DNA from: Aselliscus stoliczkanus
Taxonomy: Eukaryota; Chordata; Mammalia; Chiroptera; Hipposideridae
DNA: 64,000 nucleotides
Reading direction: 5' to 3'
Assembly (NCBI GenBank): GCA_033961575.1
Contig: CM066733.1
Coordinates: forward strand, 141,224,421 to 141,288,420
Numbering within the stretch: position 1 is the stretch's first letter; each line of letters opens with the position of its first letter. The translations under genes and the position numbers were made by a program. Positions 51,201 through 64,000 of the stretch are shown piece by piece. Below the pieces are notes generated by a model. That model saw only the letters and a list, made by a program, of their open reading frames with translations. It did not search any database and was not told where the DNA came from.

Positions 51201-53019
51201 AGGAATTATATGTAATTAAAGTTAACTTACCAATACTTATCAAACAAATGAATAAAAGATTATTTTTAATGATGCAATGTAGTATAAATGAATAGTAGCA
51301 AATCCAAACAACCAGATAATTCTCTTCCTTTGCCTAGAGTGTGAATCAGGCCAGATTTCCATCTCACATCTTGTTCTAACCTGGAGTACACCTTTGCTTG
51401 CTTCCAAATACCTTCATGATATCCAAGTTCTAAATATCCTTTGAGGAAAGTGAGTCTGGTCAGAAAGCTCCCTCTTAAGCTTGAAGGGCAACTTCTGACT
51501 CATTTAAGCCAATCAGTACAGTCATTTCTTAGCCTTGCGATGGGCTCAGAGATAGGGATATGAAACAAAATTTGAGTCCATGAGGCAAAGTAAAAAGTTT
51601 GGTGACTTCTGGGAAAAGCACTTTCTCCTTCTTTCCAGACAACAGTTCAGAGAGATAGTCTTTCTTCCTAATGGACATGAACTGAGGCAAAATGTAGTTC
51701 TAATACTTATGGGTAGGCGTATTGAAATCTCAGGAAAGACTAGGTTAAAATGATAATGATCCTGTGAGAAGCAAAAGAGACAGAAAGAAACTAGGGCTTT
51801 CATGTCATCTTTCAGTCACTGTAACAAAACTAGCCCAAAGTCTACCCTTTCTTTGGATACTTCAGTTAACTCGTGTAGAAAGTCCTAAAATATATTTCAT
51901 ATCCCTGCTCCTGCACCATTCATACCCATTACAACTTTTTCACCTGGTGGAGATTTTCCACCAAGAAGGCAGCCCCAAATCTAAAATCACCCCAAAATGG
52001 CTTCAAGAGATAGGGCCAGGTATTTGAAGTTCCTCATTACAAGAATAAAATAATATTAATATTAAGTATATTTATACACACATTTACTTGAAATTTAAAA
52101 TTAAAATGACCCCCCAAAGAATATAAATTGGTTAGCAAGTTAAGTTTCATGTAAAAAGAAACAGTTCAATAAAATCAAATTTTGGAGACTAATTCTTCTG
52201 CAAATCTATTTTGGTTTGTTCAGAGGTATGCAGAAAAATTTTATTCAAAGACAAGCATTTTTATTTTTGTGTTCTTGGGCAATTGAGAATAACTGTATAT
52301 ACATTGTTTTAATCATCGACTTTTTGAAAAGAAGTGGCTGTCCTTCTAATATAGCAGGAAAACCTTTGAATTTTGAGATAAAAGATGTTTTTTAGTAGGA
52401 AAAAAAATGTTTTTGTAAATATGTTTTTTTAAATAAAAAAAATCCTCAGGTTTTCTACATACCATGAAAGAGAAGCCCTAAGTGGTTCTTTTATTTTTTA
52501 TCAAGACAAATTTCATGGTTATGGTATAATTACCATTGGTAAGCATTAAATTCTACCAATTTGGGCTGAGTAGCACTCTGCACACAGATGGGAAAGAAAC
52601 CTTGGCAGTGGGATTATTTAATGCTACAGGTATGAGTGGATCATTTCTGTTCTTGAATCACAAAAGTGTACTTTAGAAAGAATAATAATACTTGCAAAAT
52701 TATCAAAACCTAAACAACACCCACCTTAAAGAAAAGCAAGTTGTAATAACAAAAACAATAGCAGTTACCACAGTTTCAAAGACTTGTTGAATGGATGTCC
52801 TTCCAAATACATCACAGGAGGACTTCCTGCTCTGCTGTCACTGTGGAGCCTGGGGGACAGTCCCCAAGACAGGCTTCTGCAGGTGGGGTTGTAGAAGGAC
52901 GAACGGATTCATGACAACTGGAGGGACTACAGACCCCGTACACAGTCTCATTAAAGTCTCTCCAATCTTCGTAGTTTCCAGAGTCTGATCAAATATTGGA
53001 CCAATAACATAATATAATT
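48293..53019. other. Noncoding stretch without recognised features
   Basis: No exon with convincing splice context, RNA gene or datable repeat was seen. Possible L2 scraps near 48300-48430 are too weak to call. Confidence 0.5.
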
Positions 53020-53295
53020 TATTGGGTTTGTGGAAAAGTCAGCATATCGGGACAGCAACTTGTTTGATAACCTCCCCCCTCCCTTCCCCACTCTCCATTC
53101 TCCTTTTCCTTGCCCTGAAATCCTTTATTGCCATCTGAGCATGCTTGATATCACCTGGATGGCTTGATAAACCCCCCCAGTTTCTGATTCAGTAGGTATC
53201 GGCTGAGGCCTGAGTATTTAAAGTTGAACCATGAGGTATTTTTTTCTATGTTTTTCATTGCAAAAATGCTTCATGACTTTTCCGACAACCCAATA
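53020..53295. mobile_element. Composite: mariner-type ends around MER5-like sequence
   Basis: The left end TATTGGGTTTGTGGAAAAGTC and the reversed right end TATTGGGTTGTCGGAAAAGTC form an inverted repeat typical of a mariner. The inner part at about 53130-53220 (ATCACCTGGATGGCTTG, then TTTCTGATTCAGTAGGT) resembles MER5-type hAT sequence. See the matching finding. Confidence 0.6.
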
Positions 53296-53489
53296 TAATA
53301 TGATAAAATCACATGAATCAATAAAGGCATCAAAATGTTGTTTTTATAGATAGATTTAAAATCTGTCTTGAGTGTTGAATTTTATTTTTTCCTTGTCAAA
53401 AGCATTGAGGTAGGCACCAATTAGAGTTGGCACATTTATGTATTTTGTCTCCACAGCTAATAACAATAACAATGTTTGTTGTATATCAT

Positions 53490-53640
53490 TTAGTGAACAA
53501 TTACAATATGTGCCAGGCACTATACTAAGTGCCTCAATATGTTATTTAACTTAATTCTCTCAGTAATCCTATGAACAGTTATCATTAGTTTCATTTTATA
53601 GATAAGAAAATAAAGACCTAGAGATTTGCCCATTCTATGG
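53490..53640 (-). mobile_element. MIR or L2 tail remnant
   Basis: Antisense words TGTGCCAGGCACTATACTAAG, AATCCTATGAACAGTTATC, CATTTTATAGATAAGAAAATAAA are typical of MIR/L2-type repeats. Confidence 0.5.
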
Positions 53641-55269
53641 GTTGTACACTGATGTTTGTACATCTACGTTTTTTGACAAATATATAATGACTTCTATTCA
53701 CCATTATAGTATCATATAAAATAATTCCACAATATTTTAAAAATGGCATCGATTGCATTAATTGGTCTATCTTCAATTTATTTAATGAATAAGAGTGAAC
53801 GAATCTTGGAAGAGACCACAGAGATATCATCTACTGAATATCACTTGATCCATGCAAGCTTAATATGCTACCTACGAGTATCTATCAATGTTTCCTTAGG
53901 GCCAGTGTCAGCAATAAAATGTATCAAATGACCAGAAATGATGATTAGGTGATTTGCAATTATGGCTTCATGTGAAAGGAAACAGAAATATGGGCAGCCT
54001 CCTTTAAATGGTAGGAATTCTTTTATTTTGAAGGGGAAGCATCTTATGTAGAAGGAAGCACAACAGAACATCCATTGCATTCAAACATAAATCATTGTAC
54101 AAGGAAGTTGTGCATTGTCATTTATTTTGAAGGTACTGGATATTTTATTTTGCACAACAATTCTTTTAGTTTTAGAGGGTTTTCTTATGAGCCCATCAGA
54201 CTATGGAAAGCTGCACTTCTTAATTAAAAACTTTTTTTTTTATTATTGTCGAGTGAAACCGAGAATTAAAAAAAAAACAACCCAGAAGTTTTCTCTGATA
54301 TTTATCTCTTGCATGGAAAACTGTATAAAATTTTAGGGCTTCATATACATCTGCAATGCACTTATCAACTGTTGAAGAAACCCCAAACTAATGTTTGGTC
54401 CTTTTTGCATCACTTTTTTTGGCCCAAACTTTTTCTGAAGGGGATTGGTATTTAATCAGGAACCTATGCTTGGTTATTACACTTTAACAGTGGAATGATA
54501 GTTGTAACTCTAAAGGATTTAGTTCTCCTTCAACTGACAACATAGATAAATTGCATTGTAGGTACATGTAAGACAACTCAATCAGGAGTTTGCTGCAGTC
54601 AACATCCTGTCAAAGGAAAGGCTCTCTTGAGAGTTGTCTGATACTTGACAGACAGTCTACCAGGCAAGGAACTATTGATTCCTGTAGCTTCTCTAATTTA
54701 TCTTCTTATTTACTTGCACCATCTATAAACACAGCATTTAAACTATATTATCTTTGTGCCAATCCCATACTCCTATCCTTGTCTATTATGGCTTACTTCC
54801 TGAACTCCTCTTCAACTTTAGTAAATGTCTTTGTTTATAATTTTTATCTGCCAACCTAGAAAACTTATTCATTATTTACAAGTTGGGAAAAGAGATTTTA
54901 TTAGTAGTGTAGTGGTGAACGTAGAGAGCATATAGATATCTTGTCATTGTAAGTTTATCCATGTAGGTCCTTGAAGGAGGAGACACATACATTTTAATAA
55001 GCAGGAGGTCAGTTCTAAAACTGTATTTATTTTTAGTTTTTAAAATGTTGTGTTCCTGTGACACTAATGTATAATTTTGGAGTTATAGTTTCAAGGATGA
55101 GTGATGTGGGGATAATTACAGTCATAAAATTTATCATTATGCTAATTCACATGGGCCAATCATTGCAAGATAGCCATATAGCGTAACTGAAGGAATGTTT
55201 TAATGTGTAATTGCACCTAGTGTGTTTCTTTTTATAGGAGGTTTCTTTTTATAATAGACATTTGGCGCT
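53641..55269. other. Noncoding stretch without recognised features
   Basis: AT-rich, with only chance open frames such as 54590-54859 (plus). It borders the kinase region on its 3' side after the repeat at 55270. Confidence 0.5.
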
Positions 55270-55560
55270 CATGGGAGTCTTTGAAGGGGGTAGGGTTCTA
55301 CCTTCTATTATGGGAGCCTCAGGGGCCCAGGCAATCCTGTTCTCTGGCTCCAACAGTTGAGGGTCAGGTAGTAACAAGTGAGGGTGGTGGCAAAGTCGAA
55401 ATGGGCTGTTCTGGTGAATGACTGTTTGCTGTGTGGCCTCCTTTGATTTCAGCCCACTCCTGAGGCAGTTTTGTTAATATGTGATCTAAATAAAATAGTT
55501 CTCTGCTCTGTTTAACAGTTCGGATTCCATTTCTTGCCACCAAAAACCCTGACTGATACA
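55270..55560 (-). repeat. Unassigned repeat-like element ending GTATCAGTCAGGG
   Basis: On the minus strand it starts TGTATCAGTCAGGGTTTTTGG then CAAGAAATGGAATCCGAACTG, which resembles the start of another common mammalian repeat. It is non-coding. Confidence 0.35.
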
Positions 55561-56058
55561 GTATTCAACAATTTTATCTAAACTTTGACAACATGTCTGC
55601 ATGTTGTAGAGGAAATTCTAAATCTAGGTACCAGATCACATGAAAGGTTCCTGAAGAGCAATTATAACTGAGTGAAACTCTAATGTTCTATGGTATAGCA
55701 CAGGTTAAGTTTTCTGGCACGTGTCCTTGTTTATAATATTGAAAAATGAGGCTAGTGACAATTTTCATAAGAGAGCAGTGACTTTTGTGCATCTTGGAGG
55801 CCTAGAGATTTAAAGGAGCCCTGTCTGGCTAGTCAAAGAGAGCAGAGTGGGAGACGGCATGATTAGGGCATGCTGTGGCACTTCATTACCTTGCTACCTT
55901 TTGCAAAATGTAACCAAAGTCAGATTCAATTTTACCCACTACGATCTCTTCAAGATTGCTTTAGAATAAAGGATTCCACAGTATTTTTTTAAAATAATGT
56001 TTTAACATTGGCATACAGCATATTAGTATATCTAAAAGGGCTTGCCTTTTTTCTGTCT

Positions 56059-56484
56059 TCACTGCCTCTTTTTCCACAGCGTACGATAGAACATAGTGAG
56101 GCAGTTGCAGCATGCCATGGCAACCCTCCGCCATCCGTGACAGGTTTCCGGTGATGATCCCACGCTGGTGGTGCTGGTGCTGTTGTTGATGTCAAAGGAG
56201 TCCTCAGAGCTCCTACTCTGGAAGCCCTCGATGGGGTCTTCCTCTTCCACCATGGCCTGAACTTGTGGCTGACTGGCTTGAGCTCTGGGCTGGGTTCAGC
56301 AGAGACGGTGCTGCGCTTCAGGATGGATTTGGGGCTGATGGTTCTCCGGCTCGGGGGGCATCCTGGAGTGATGGGAGTTGGCTCTGTGATGGGCTCAGGA
56401 GTGACAACCTTCACCTTCTGGAGGGCTGGGGGAGCCGCAGGCTTTTCGCCTCTCTGCCCCAACTCGTAGACGTCGTGGTACTGC
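56059..56484 (-). pseudogene. Frame-shifted C-terminal tail of the SMOK-like kinase
   Basis: Beyond the kinase stop, coding-like sequence continues in other frames. One frame (open from 56537 down to 55989) reads a proline-rich linker that includes EQYHDVYELGQRGEKPA and TPEPITEPTPITPG. From about 56280 the plausible reading returns to the kinase frame (open 56253 to 56059), giving an acidic, Ser/Thr-rich stretch (MVEEEDPIEGF, SRSSEDSFD) and a basic, Cys-containing end (MACCNCLTMFYRTLWKKRQ). So two changes of opposite sign break the tail without changing the net length. The distance from start to final stop (57525-56059) corresponds to about 488 codons, close to the usual SMOK length as I know it. 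The tail could be decayed, could be a real gene with sequencing or assembly indels, or the shorter kinase may be the functional product. Confidence 0.6.
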
Positions 56485-57525
56485 TCAACCGGTGGCATAG
56501 TAGAGGTCCCTGGCTGGGGGATTGTAGGCCTTGACATGAATAAGGCGAGGATGAAATTTAGGCTTTTCTCTCTGGAGCACGAGGTAGGCCGCTTTATTGT
56601 TCAACGAGTCCTGGATGTCCTCACACCCGACGCCCAGCAGTGCCGACCTCCGTCGGGCCCTCGGGTCTATGTTCTTGTTGACTGGCTCTCTATAGGGCAT
56701 GAGAGCTGCCTTGTCCTGATGGAGCCAAGGATCTGACATGATATCGAGTAAATCTTTTCTCTCCATGGGGTTCACCTGGAGCATTTTCTGAAGCAAAGTC
56801 TCTAGTTCAAACGAGAAAAAGTAGGGTACGGTGTACTTCCCCCGTATTATCTGTTGTCCCAGCTTTTTCCAGCTCAGAGCCTTGAACAGGAGGGTTCCTG
56901 CCACCATCCTGTATAATGTTACGCCCAGGCTCCACACATCGACCGCTGGTCCTTCATAAGCTTCACGCCGAATCAGTTCTGGAGCTGCAAAGAAAGGGGT
57001 GCCACACCTTGTGGTTAATTTATTGTCAGTCGATTCCGTGGCAAGTCCAAAATCGGAGATTTTAGGATTCCTGTTACAATCAAACAAAATGTTCTGGGGC
57101 TTTATATCCCGGTGTGCGAATCCTCGCTGATGGAAATAGTAAACGGCTGATAAAAGCTTCTGGAAGATGATGTGGGCCTCCCTCTCCTTCATTCGTTCAT
57201 GAGCTGTCAGATAGTCCATCATACTGCCGCCGCCCAAATATCCCATTACAAGAAAGAGGGAGAACTCGGTTTCAATAACCTCGTACAGCTCCACGATATT
57301 CGGGTGCTGCAGCGCTTTCATGCACTGGATTTCTTGCATAAGATGTCTGTGGAGATTGGCAGAATCCCTCAGTGTCACAATTTTAATAGCCACCGGGGTC
57401 CCAGTGGGAAGATGCACAGCCAGCTTCACCTTGGCATAGCTGCCCTCGTTAATGGTTTTCAGGAGCTTGTAACCCCCATCAAGGAGCTTCTGGTCATCAG
57501 AAGTGCCTGGATGTTCATGTGCCAT
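56485..57525 (-). CDS. SMOK/MARK-like serine/threonine protein kinase, intronless
   Basis: This is a 346-residue open frame. The kinase domain covers about residues 19-269. The ATP lysine is K48 (VAIK), the helix-C glutamate E65, the catalytic loop HRD 138-140 with K142 and N145, DFG 158-160, APE 181-183 and the DVWSLG stretch 196-201. The glycine loop reads INEGSYAKV, with Asn26 in place of the first glycine. A UBA-like segment follows at about 289-318, as in the AMPK-related MARK and sperm motility kinase families. I chose the start at 57525 because it has a near-perfect Kozak context (GCCACCATGG); the frame stays open to 57642, but that extension is AT-rich and hydrophobic. SMOK kinases are testis-specific and phosphorylate proteins during sperm maturation; that role is inferred from family resemblance. 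All catalytic residues are kept, so activity is plausible. The frame ends at a TGA just past the UBA-like region, earlier than a SMOK-type tail would. A MARK retrocopy is the main alternative. Confidence 0.8.
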   Translation of the reverse strand: MAHEHPGTSDDQKLLDGGYKLLKTINEGSYAKVKLAVHLPTGTPVAIKIVTLRDSANLHRHLMQEIQCMKALQHPNIVELYEVIETEFSLFLVMGYLGGGSMMDYLTAHERMKEREAHIIFQKLLSAVYYFHQRGFAHRDIKPQNILFDCNRNPKISDFGLATESTDNKLTTRCGTPFFAAPELIRREAYEGPAVDVWSLGVTLYRMVAGTLLFKALSWKKLGQQIIRGKYTVPYFFSFELETLLQKMLQVNPMERKDLLDIMSDPWLHQDKAALMPYREPVNKNIDPRARRRSALLGVGCEDIQDSLNNKAAYLVLQREKPKFHPRLIHVKAYNPPARDLYYATG

Positions 57526-57840
57526 GGTGGCCAGCTGACTACACTCACTGACAATACTAACTATGCTAATAAACAATATATTAAATAGCTGACTAAGTAT
57601 ACTAATTATATCAACAAAATTATTAACGATGCTAATAAACAATAACTATAGTAATGTTATAAATGCAGGAGAAAAGGAGAAAACAAACTAGCTAGTCCAG
57701 TCCAACAGGTCACCACTAATCAGCTTCCTAGGCTTATATGGACTAAACCCTCAGCCCAGCTAGAACCTTATATATGAATGTCTGCCATTACATCACACTG
57801 GTGCTTTATGAGGTCAGAGCCCGAAACTGACCAATCACAG
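57526..57840 (-). promoter_or_regulatory. Candidate proximal promoter and 5'UTR of the SMOK-like kinase
   Basis: Read on the minus strand, the region upstream of the kinase start holds a TATA-like element (TATATAAGG, plus coordinates 57766-57774), a CRE-like octamer TGACCTCA (57809-57816), a second ATF/CREB-like TGATGTAA (57788-57795) and a CCAAT core on the plus strand (57831-57835). Order and spacing suit a short TATA promoter with initiation near 57740 and a roughly 215-nt 5'UTR. CRE-like sites near TATA boxes are typical of haploid germ-cell genes driven by CREM, which would fit a sperm kinase. Single sites like these also occur by chance, so function is inferred. Confidence 0.4.
57563..57644. 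repeat. 16-bp direct repeat pair in the kinase 5' leader
   Basis: The 16-mer ATGCTAATAAACAATA occurs at 57563-57578 and again, identically, at 57629-57644. The AT-rich spacer between them contains related CTAA/TATA words. On the minus strand each copy contains TTGTTTATT, a forkhead-like core. It lies between the candidate TATA box and the start codon. Confidence 0.7.
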
Positions 57841-58521
57841 CTGAGGATAAACTACAGTGGTTTTTCTTTTTCTTTTTTTTTTCCAAGAAAATTGCTTTAA
57901 TAAGACCTCTAAGTGATTCTTATTCATGTCAAAATGGGAATTGTTGATGGAATCATTGGTTCTCAGCTTGATGGCATTTTTTTTCCCTAAACTTTGGTTT
58001 ATTAGCATATATATATATATATATATTTAAATTTATTTATTTTTAATTAGTTTGAGGTGTACAACACAGTGCAATAGTTATACTTTTTACCCCTCAAAGT
58101 GACAACCCCCCCATTTAGCCACCCCTTTCCTCCCCCCATATCATATATATCTATTACACTTCCTCTGACTCCCTTCCACATTATAATTCACATCCCATGA
58201 CTATCTATATATTCAATTACAGTTGGTATACAATATTATACAACCTCAGCTTCAGGTGTACAGTGCAGTGATCAAGCCTCTACTCCATCCATGAAATGAT
58301 CTCCCTAACAAGACATATGACCATCTGACACCCCACAAAATATTTACATTATTAATTATATTCCTCAAACTGTCTTTTATATCCCTGTGGCAATATTGTA
58401 GTTGCCTATATTTGCTGTCTAATCCCTTCCCCTTCTCCCTCATTCCCACCCCACTCCCCAACTAGCAACGCTGTTTTTCCTCTTATCTATGAGACAGTTT
58501 CTGTTTACTTCGCTCATTCAT

Positions 58522-62361
<3,840 letters not shown>

Positions 62362-62413
62362 TTTGTTATTTGTGTTCCTAGTGTTCCTTAGTTAGGTTGT
62401 TTTTCTCTTCTGC

Positions 62414-63358
62414 TTAAAGAAGCCCTTTTAACATTTCCTGCAAAGCTGGCTTGGTGGTAAAGAATTCCCTTAACTTGTTCTTTTCTGGGAAGCTCTTTAT
62501 CTCTCCTTCAATTTTAAATGATAGCCTTGCTGGATACAGCAATCTGGGTTGTAGGTCTTTATTTTTCATTGCTTTGAAAACTTCCTGCCACTCCCTTCTG
62601 GCCTGCAAGGTTTCTGTAGAAAAGTCGGCTGATAATCTTATGGGGGTGCCCTTGTAAGTAACTTGCTGCCTTTCTCTTGCTGCTTTAAGGATTCTGTCTT
62701 TGTCCCTTACCCTTGCCATTTTCACTATAATGTGTCTTGGTGTGGGCCTGTTTGGGATCATCCTGCTTGGAACTCTCTGCACTTCCTGGGCTTGTATTTC
62801 AATGTCCTTTGCGAGGCTAGGGAAGTTTTCAGACATTTTTACTTCAAATATGTTCTCAAACACTTGCTCCTTCTCTTCTCCCTCTGGTACTCCGATGATC
62901 CGGTGGTTGTTGCATTTGATGTTGTCCTCCAGCTCTCTTAAACTATTTTCAATGTTTTTCATTCTTTTTTCTTTTTGTTGTTCTGCATGGGTGAACTCTG
63001 CTATCTTGTCTTCTAAGTCACTGATTCGATTTTCTGCTTCGTCCAATCTGCTAGTTATTCCATCGAATTTGTTATTTAATTCAGTAATTGCATTCTTATG
63101 TTCTAGCTGGTTGCTTTTCATGGTTTGTCTATCCTTCTTTATATTTTCATTAATTTCCTTGAACATTCTAATAATCAGTGTTCTGAACTCTGTCTCCGAT
63201 AGGTCGTTTACCTCTATTTCCTCTAGTTCCACTGATTCAGGAGGTTTCTTCTGTTCTTTGGGTTGTATTTCTTTGTCTCCCCATTCTGGTTTACTCTTTG
63301 TGCTTGTTTCGTTATAACAGATAGATCCCCCAGGTTTCTCAGTCTTTTGTGGATACAC
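62414..63358 (-). CDS. LINE-1 ORF1 protein, open over its full length
   Basis: This is a 314-residue RNA-binding, trimer-forming chaperone of LINE-1 retrotransposition. A charged N-terminus is followed by a coiled coil at about residues 58-148 (heptad-rich, with ITSRLDEAENRISDLEDKI at 101-119). The RRM-like domain covers about 149-240, including PRHIIVKMARV at 207-217. The C-terminal domain covers about 241-314, with LQARREWQEV and YPARLSFKIEGEIK. Length and domain order match mammalian ORF1p and no stop or frameshift is visible. It lies 52 bp before ORF2 on the same strand. An open frame does not show activity, since ORF2 of this copy is dead. Confidence 0.92.
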   Translation of the reverse strand: MYPQKTEKPGGSICYNETSTKSKPEWGDKEIQPKEQKKPPESVELEEIEVNDLSETEFRTLIIRMFKEINENIKKDRQTMKSNQLEHKNAITELNNKFDGITSRLDEAENRISDLEDKIAEFTHAEQQKEKRMKNIENSLRELEDNIKCNNHRIIGVPEGEEKEQVFENIFEVKMSENFPSLAKDIEIQAQEVQRVPSRMIPNRPTPRHIIVKMARVRDKDRILKAARERQQVTYKGTPIRLSADFSTETLQARREWQEVFKAMKNKDLQPRLLYPARLSFKIEGEIKSFPEKNKLREFFTTKPALQEMLKGLL

Positions 63359-64000
63359 TTATATGGTGTGTGTCCTTTATATTTGAATTACTCAATCTCC
63401 CTATTCTCTTGTGCGTGTATATCTGAGGTGTCCTTTTGTTGTGTGTCTTCACCTGTTGAAGTTTAGCTTTGATTACTTTTGGCTTGTCAGTAGGTGGGAT
63501 TGACTTCCAGGCTGATCTGCTGTGAGGATCAGCAGTGTCCGCAGTTTATGAGCTGCTGTGTAAGGGTAGATCCCTCTGATGAGGCTTGGACCCTTTGGCC
63601 CTTGCACCTTGTAGCAACTTCCTTTTGGGTGTGACTCCTGTATGTCAAACCCAGAAATGCTCTGGTTTTATCTAAAGTTGGCCTGTGGGTATGATGATTC
63701 TTGTGTCTCCAGTGCCAGTTTTGGCTAAAGTTCCCCAAGCTCTCTTCAGTTTGTCCTCTGCTGTACAAATATTCCTCTGCGTATTGTGGGAATAAAGACG
63801 GCCACCTGACGCCTAGTGTGATCCTGGCACTGCAGGTTTGCTGTACATGAGTGTGGTTGTGATGTGTGATTGGTAGTTTTTACAAAGTCACTGCCATTTC
63901 TGCTTTTGTCTGTCCCAAGGCTGGCTGTGCACCCTGCAGGCTCAATGAGTGTCTTTGGGCACCACTTCCGTTGAAAGCCGTGGAGAATGAAAGAGCTCTT
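63359..64000 (-). other. LINE-1 5'UTR, partial
   Basis: Sequence immediately upstream of ORF1 on the minus strand. It has no long open frame and matches in position the 5'UTR of the LINE-1 at 5200-6961. It would carry the internal LINE-1 promoter, but the very 5' end (YY1 site) lies outside the window. Confidence 0.75.

Noticed and set aside
57172..57588. 138-codon plus-strand frame
   Set aside because: It is antisense to the kinase coding sequence.
57526..57642. N-terminal extension of 39 codons on the kinase frame
   Set aside because: The extension is AT-rich, hydrophobic and built partly from a repeated noncoding unit. The ATG at 57525 has a perfect Kozak context and family-like sequence follows it.
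55976..57870. Target-site duplication and poly(A) tail of a processed kinase retrocopy
   Set aside because: A short T7 run lies at 55983-55989 (A7 on the minus strand), but no convincing matching flanks or AATAAA signal could be found. A retrocopy origin is therefore not shown.
62700..63317. 205-codon plus-strand open frame
   Set aside because: It is the antisense shadow of the LINE-1 ORF1 coding sequence.

Overview
This window looks like intergenic or intronic DNA from a placental mammal, and a bat is the best guess. It holds LINE-1 copies with ORF1/ORF2 homology, tRNA-derived SINEs, old MIR and L2 remnants, Tigger, hAT-Charlie and mariner DNA transposons, and many microsatellites. One SINE (33025-33124) resembles the VES-type tRNA SINEs of bats. 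A second tRNA SINE family occurs three times, and mariner-type miniature elements have clean TA duplications. Together these point to Chiroptera, but no species can be named from the sequence alone.

Layout. 1-2722 is AT-rich noncoding DNA with a strong G-run tract and MIR-like remnants. 2738-6961 is a minus-strand LINE-1 with a 15-bp target-site duplication, a complete 5' end and a large internal ORF2 deletion; a SINE is nested in its 5'UTR. 6977-16400 has no recognised gene, but it holds a 483-bp Tigger-type element (8549-9031) and an unassigned mammal-wide repeat. 16400-19940 carries decayed plus-strand LINE-1 sequence, interrupted by a 130-bp mariner-type element. 19950-55980 is a long noncoding stretch dominated by old L2 and MIR remnants, with two tRNA SINEs, a VES-like SINE, a 240-bp mariner-type element, a Charlie element, a mariner/MER5 composite and a long alternating purine-pyrimidine microsatellite.

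55990-57840 holds the only convincing host protein gene: an intronless minus-strand serine/threonine kinase of the sperm motility kinase (SMOK)/MARK type. Its catalytic core, UBA-like segment and Kozak start are intact, and a TATA/CRE-like/CCAAT cluster lies upstream. Its C-terminal tail is split by two frame changes that cancel each other. 58024-64000 is a second, almost complete minus-strand LINE-1 that runs off the right edge. Its ORF1 is open for 314 codons. Its ORF2 is broken by frameshifts and by a TGA directly before the YADD catalytic motif.

The genes do not form a pathway. The window is a lineage of transposon insertions, some nested, plus one probably male-germline kinase gene or recent retrocopy. 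No CRISPR array, rRNA, functional tRNA or multi-exon gene was recognised.
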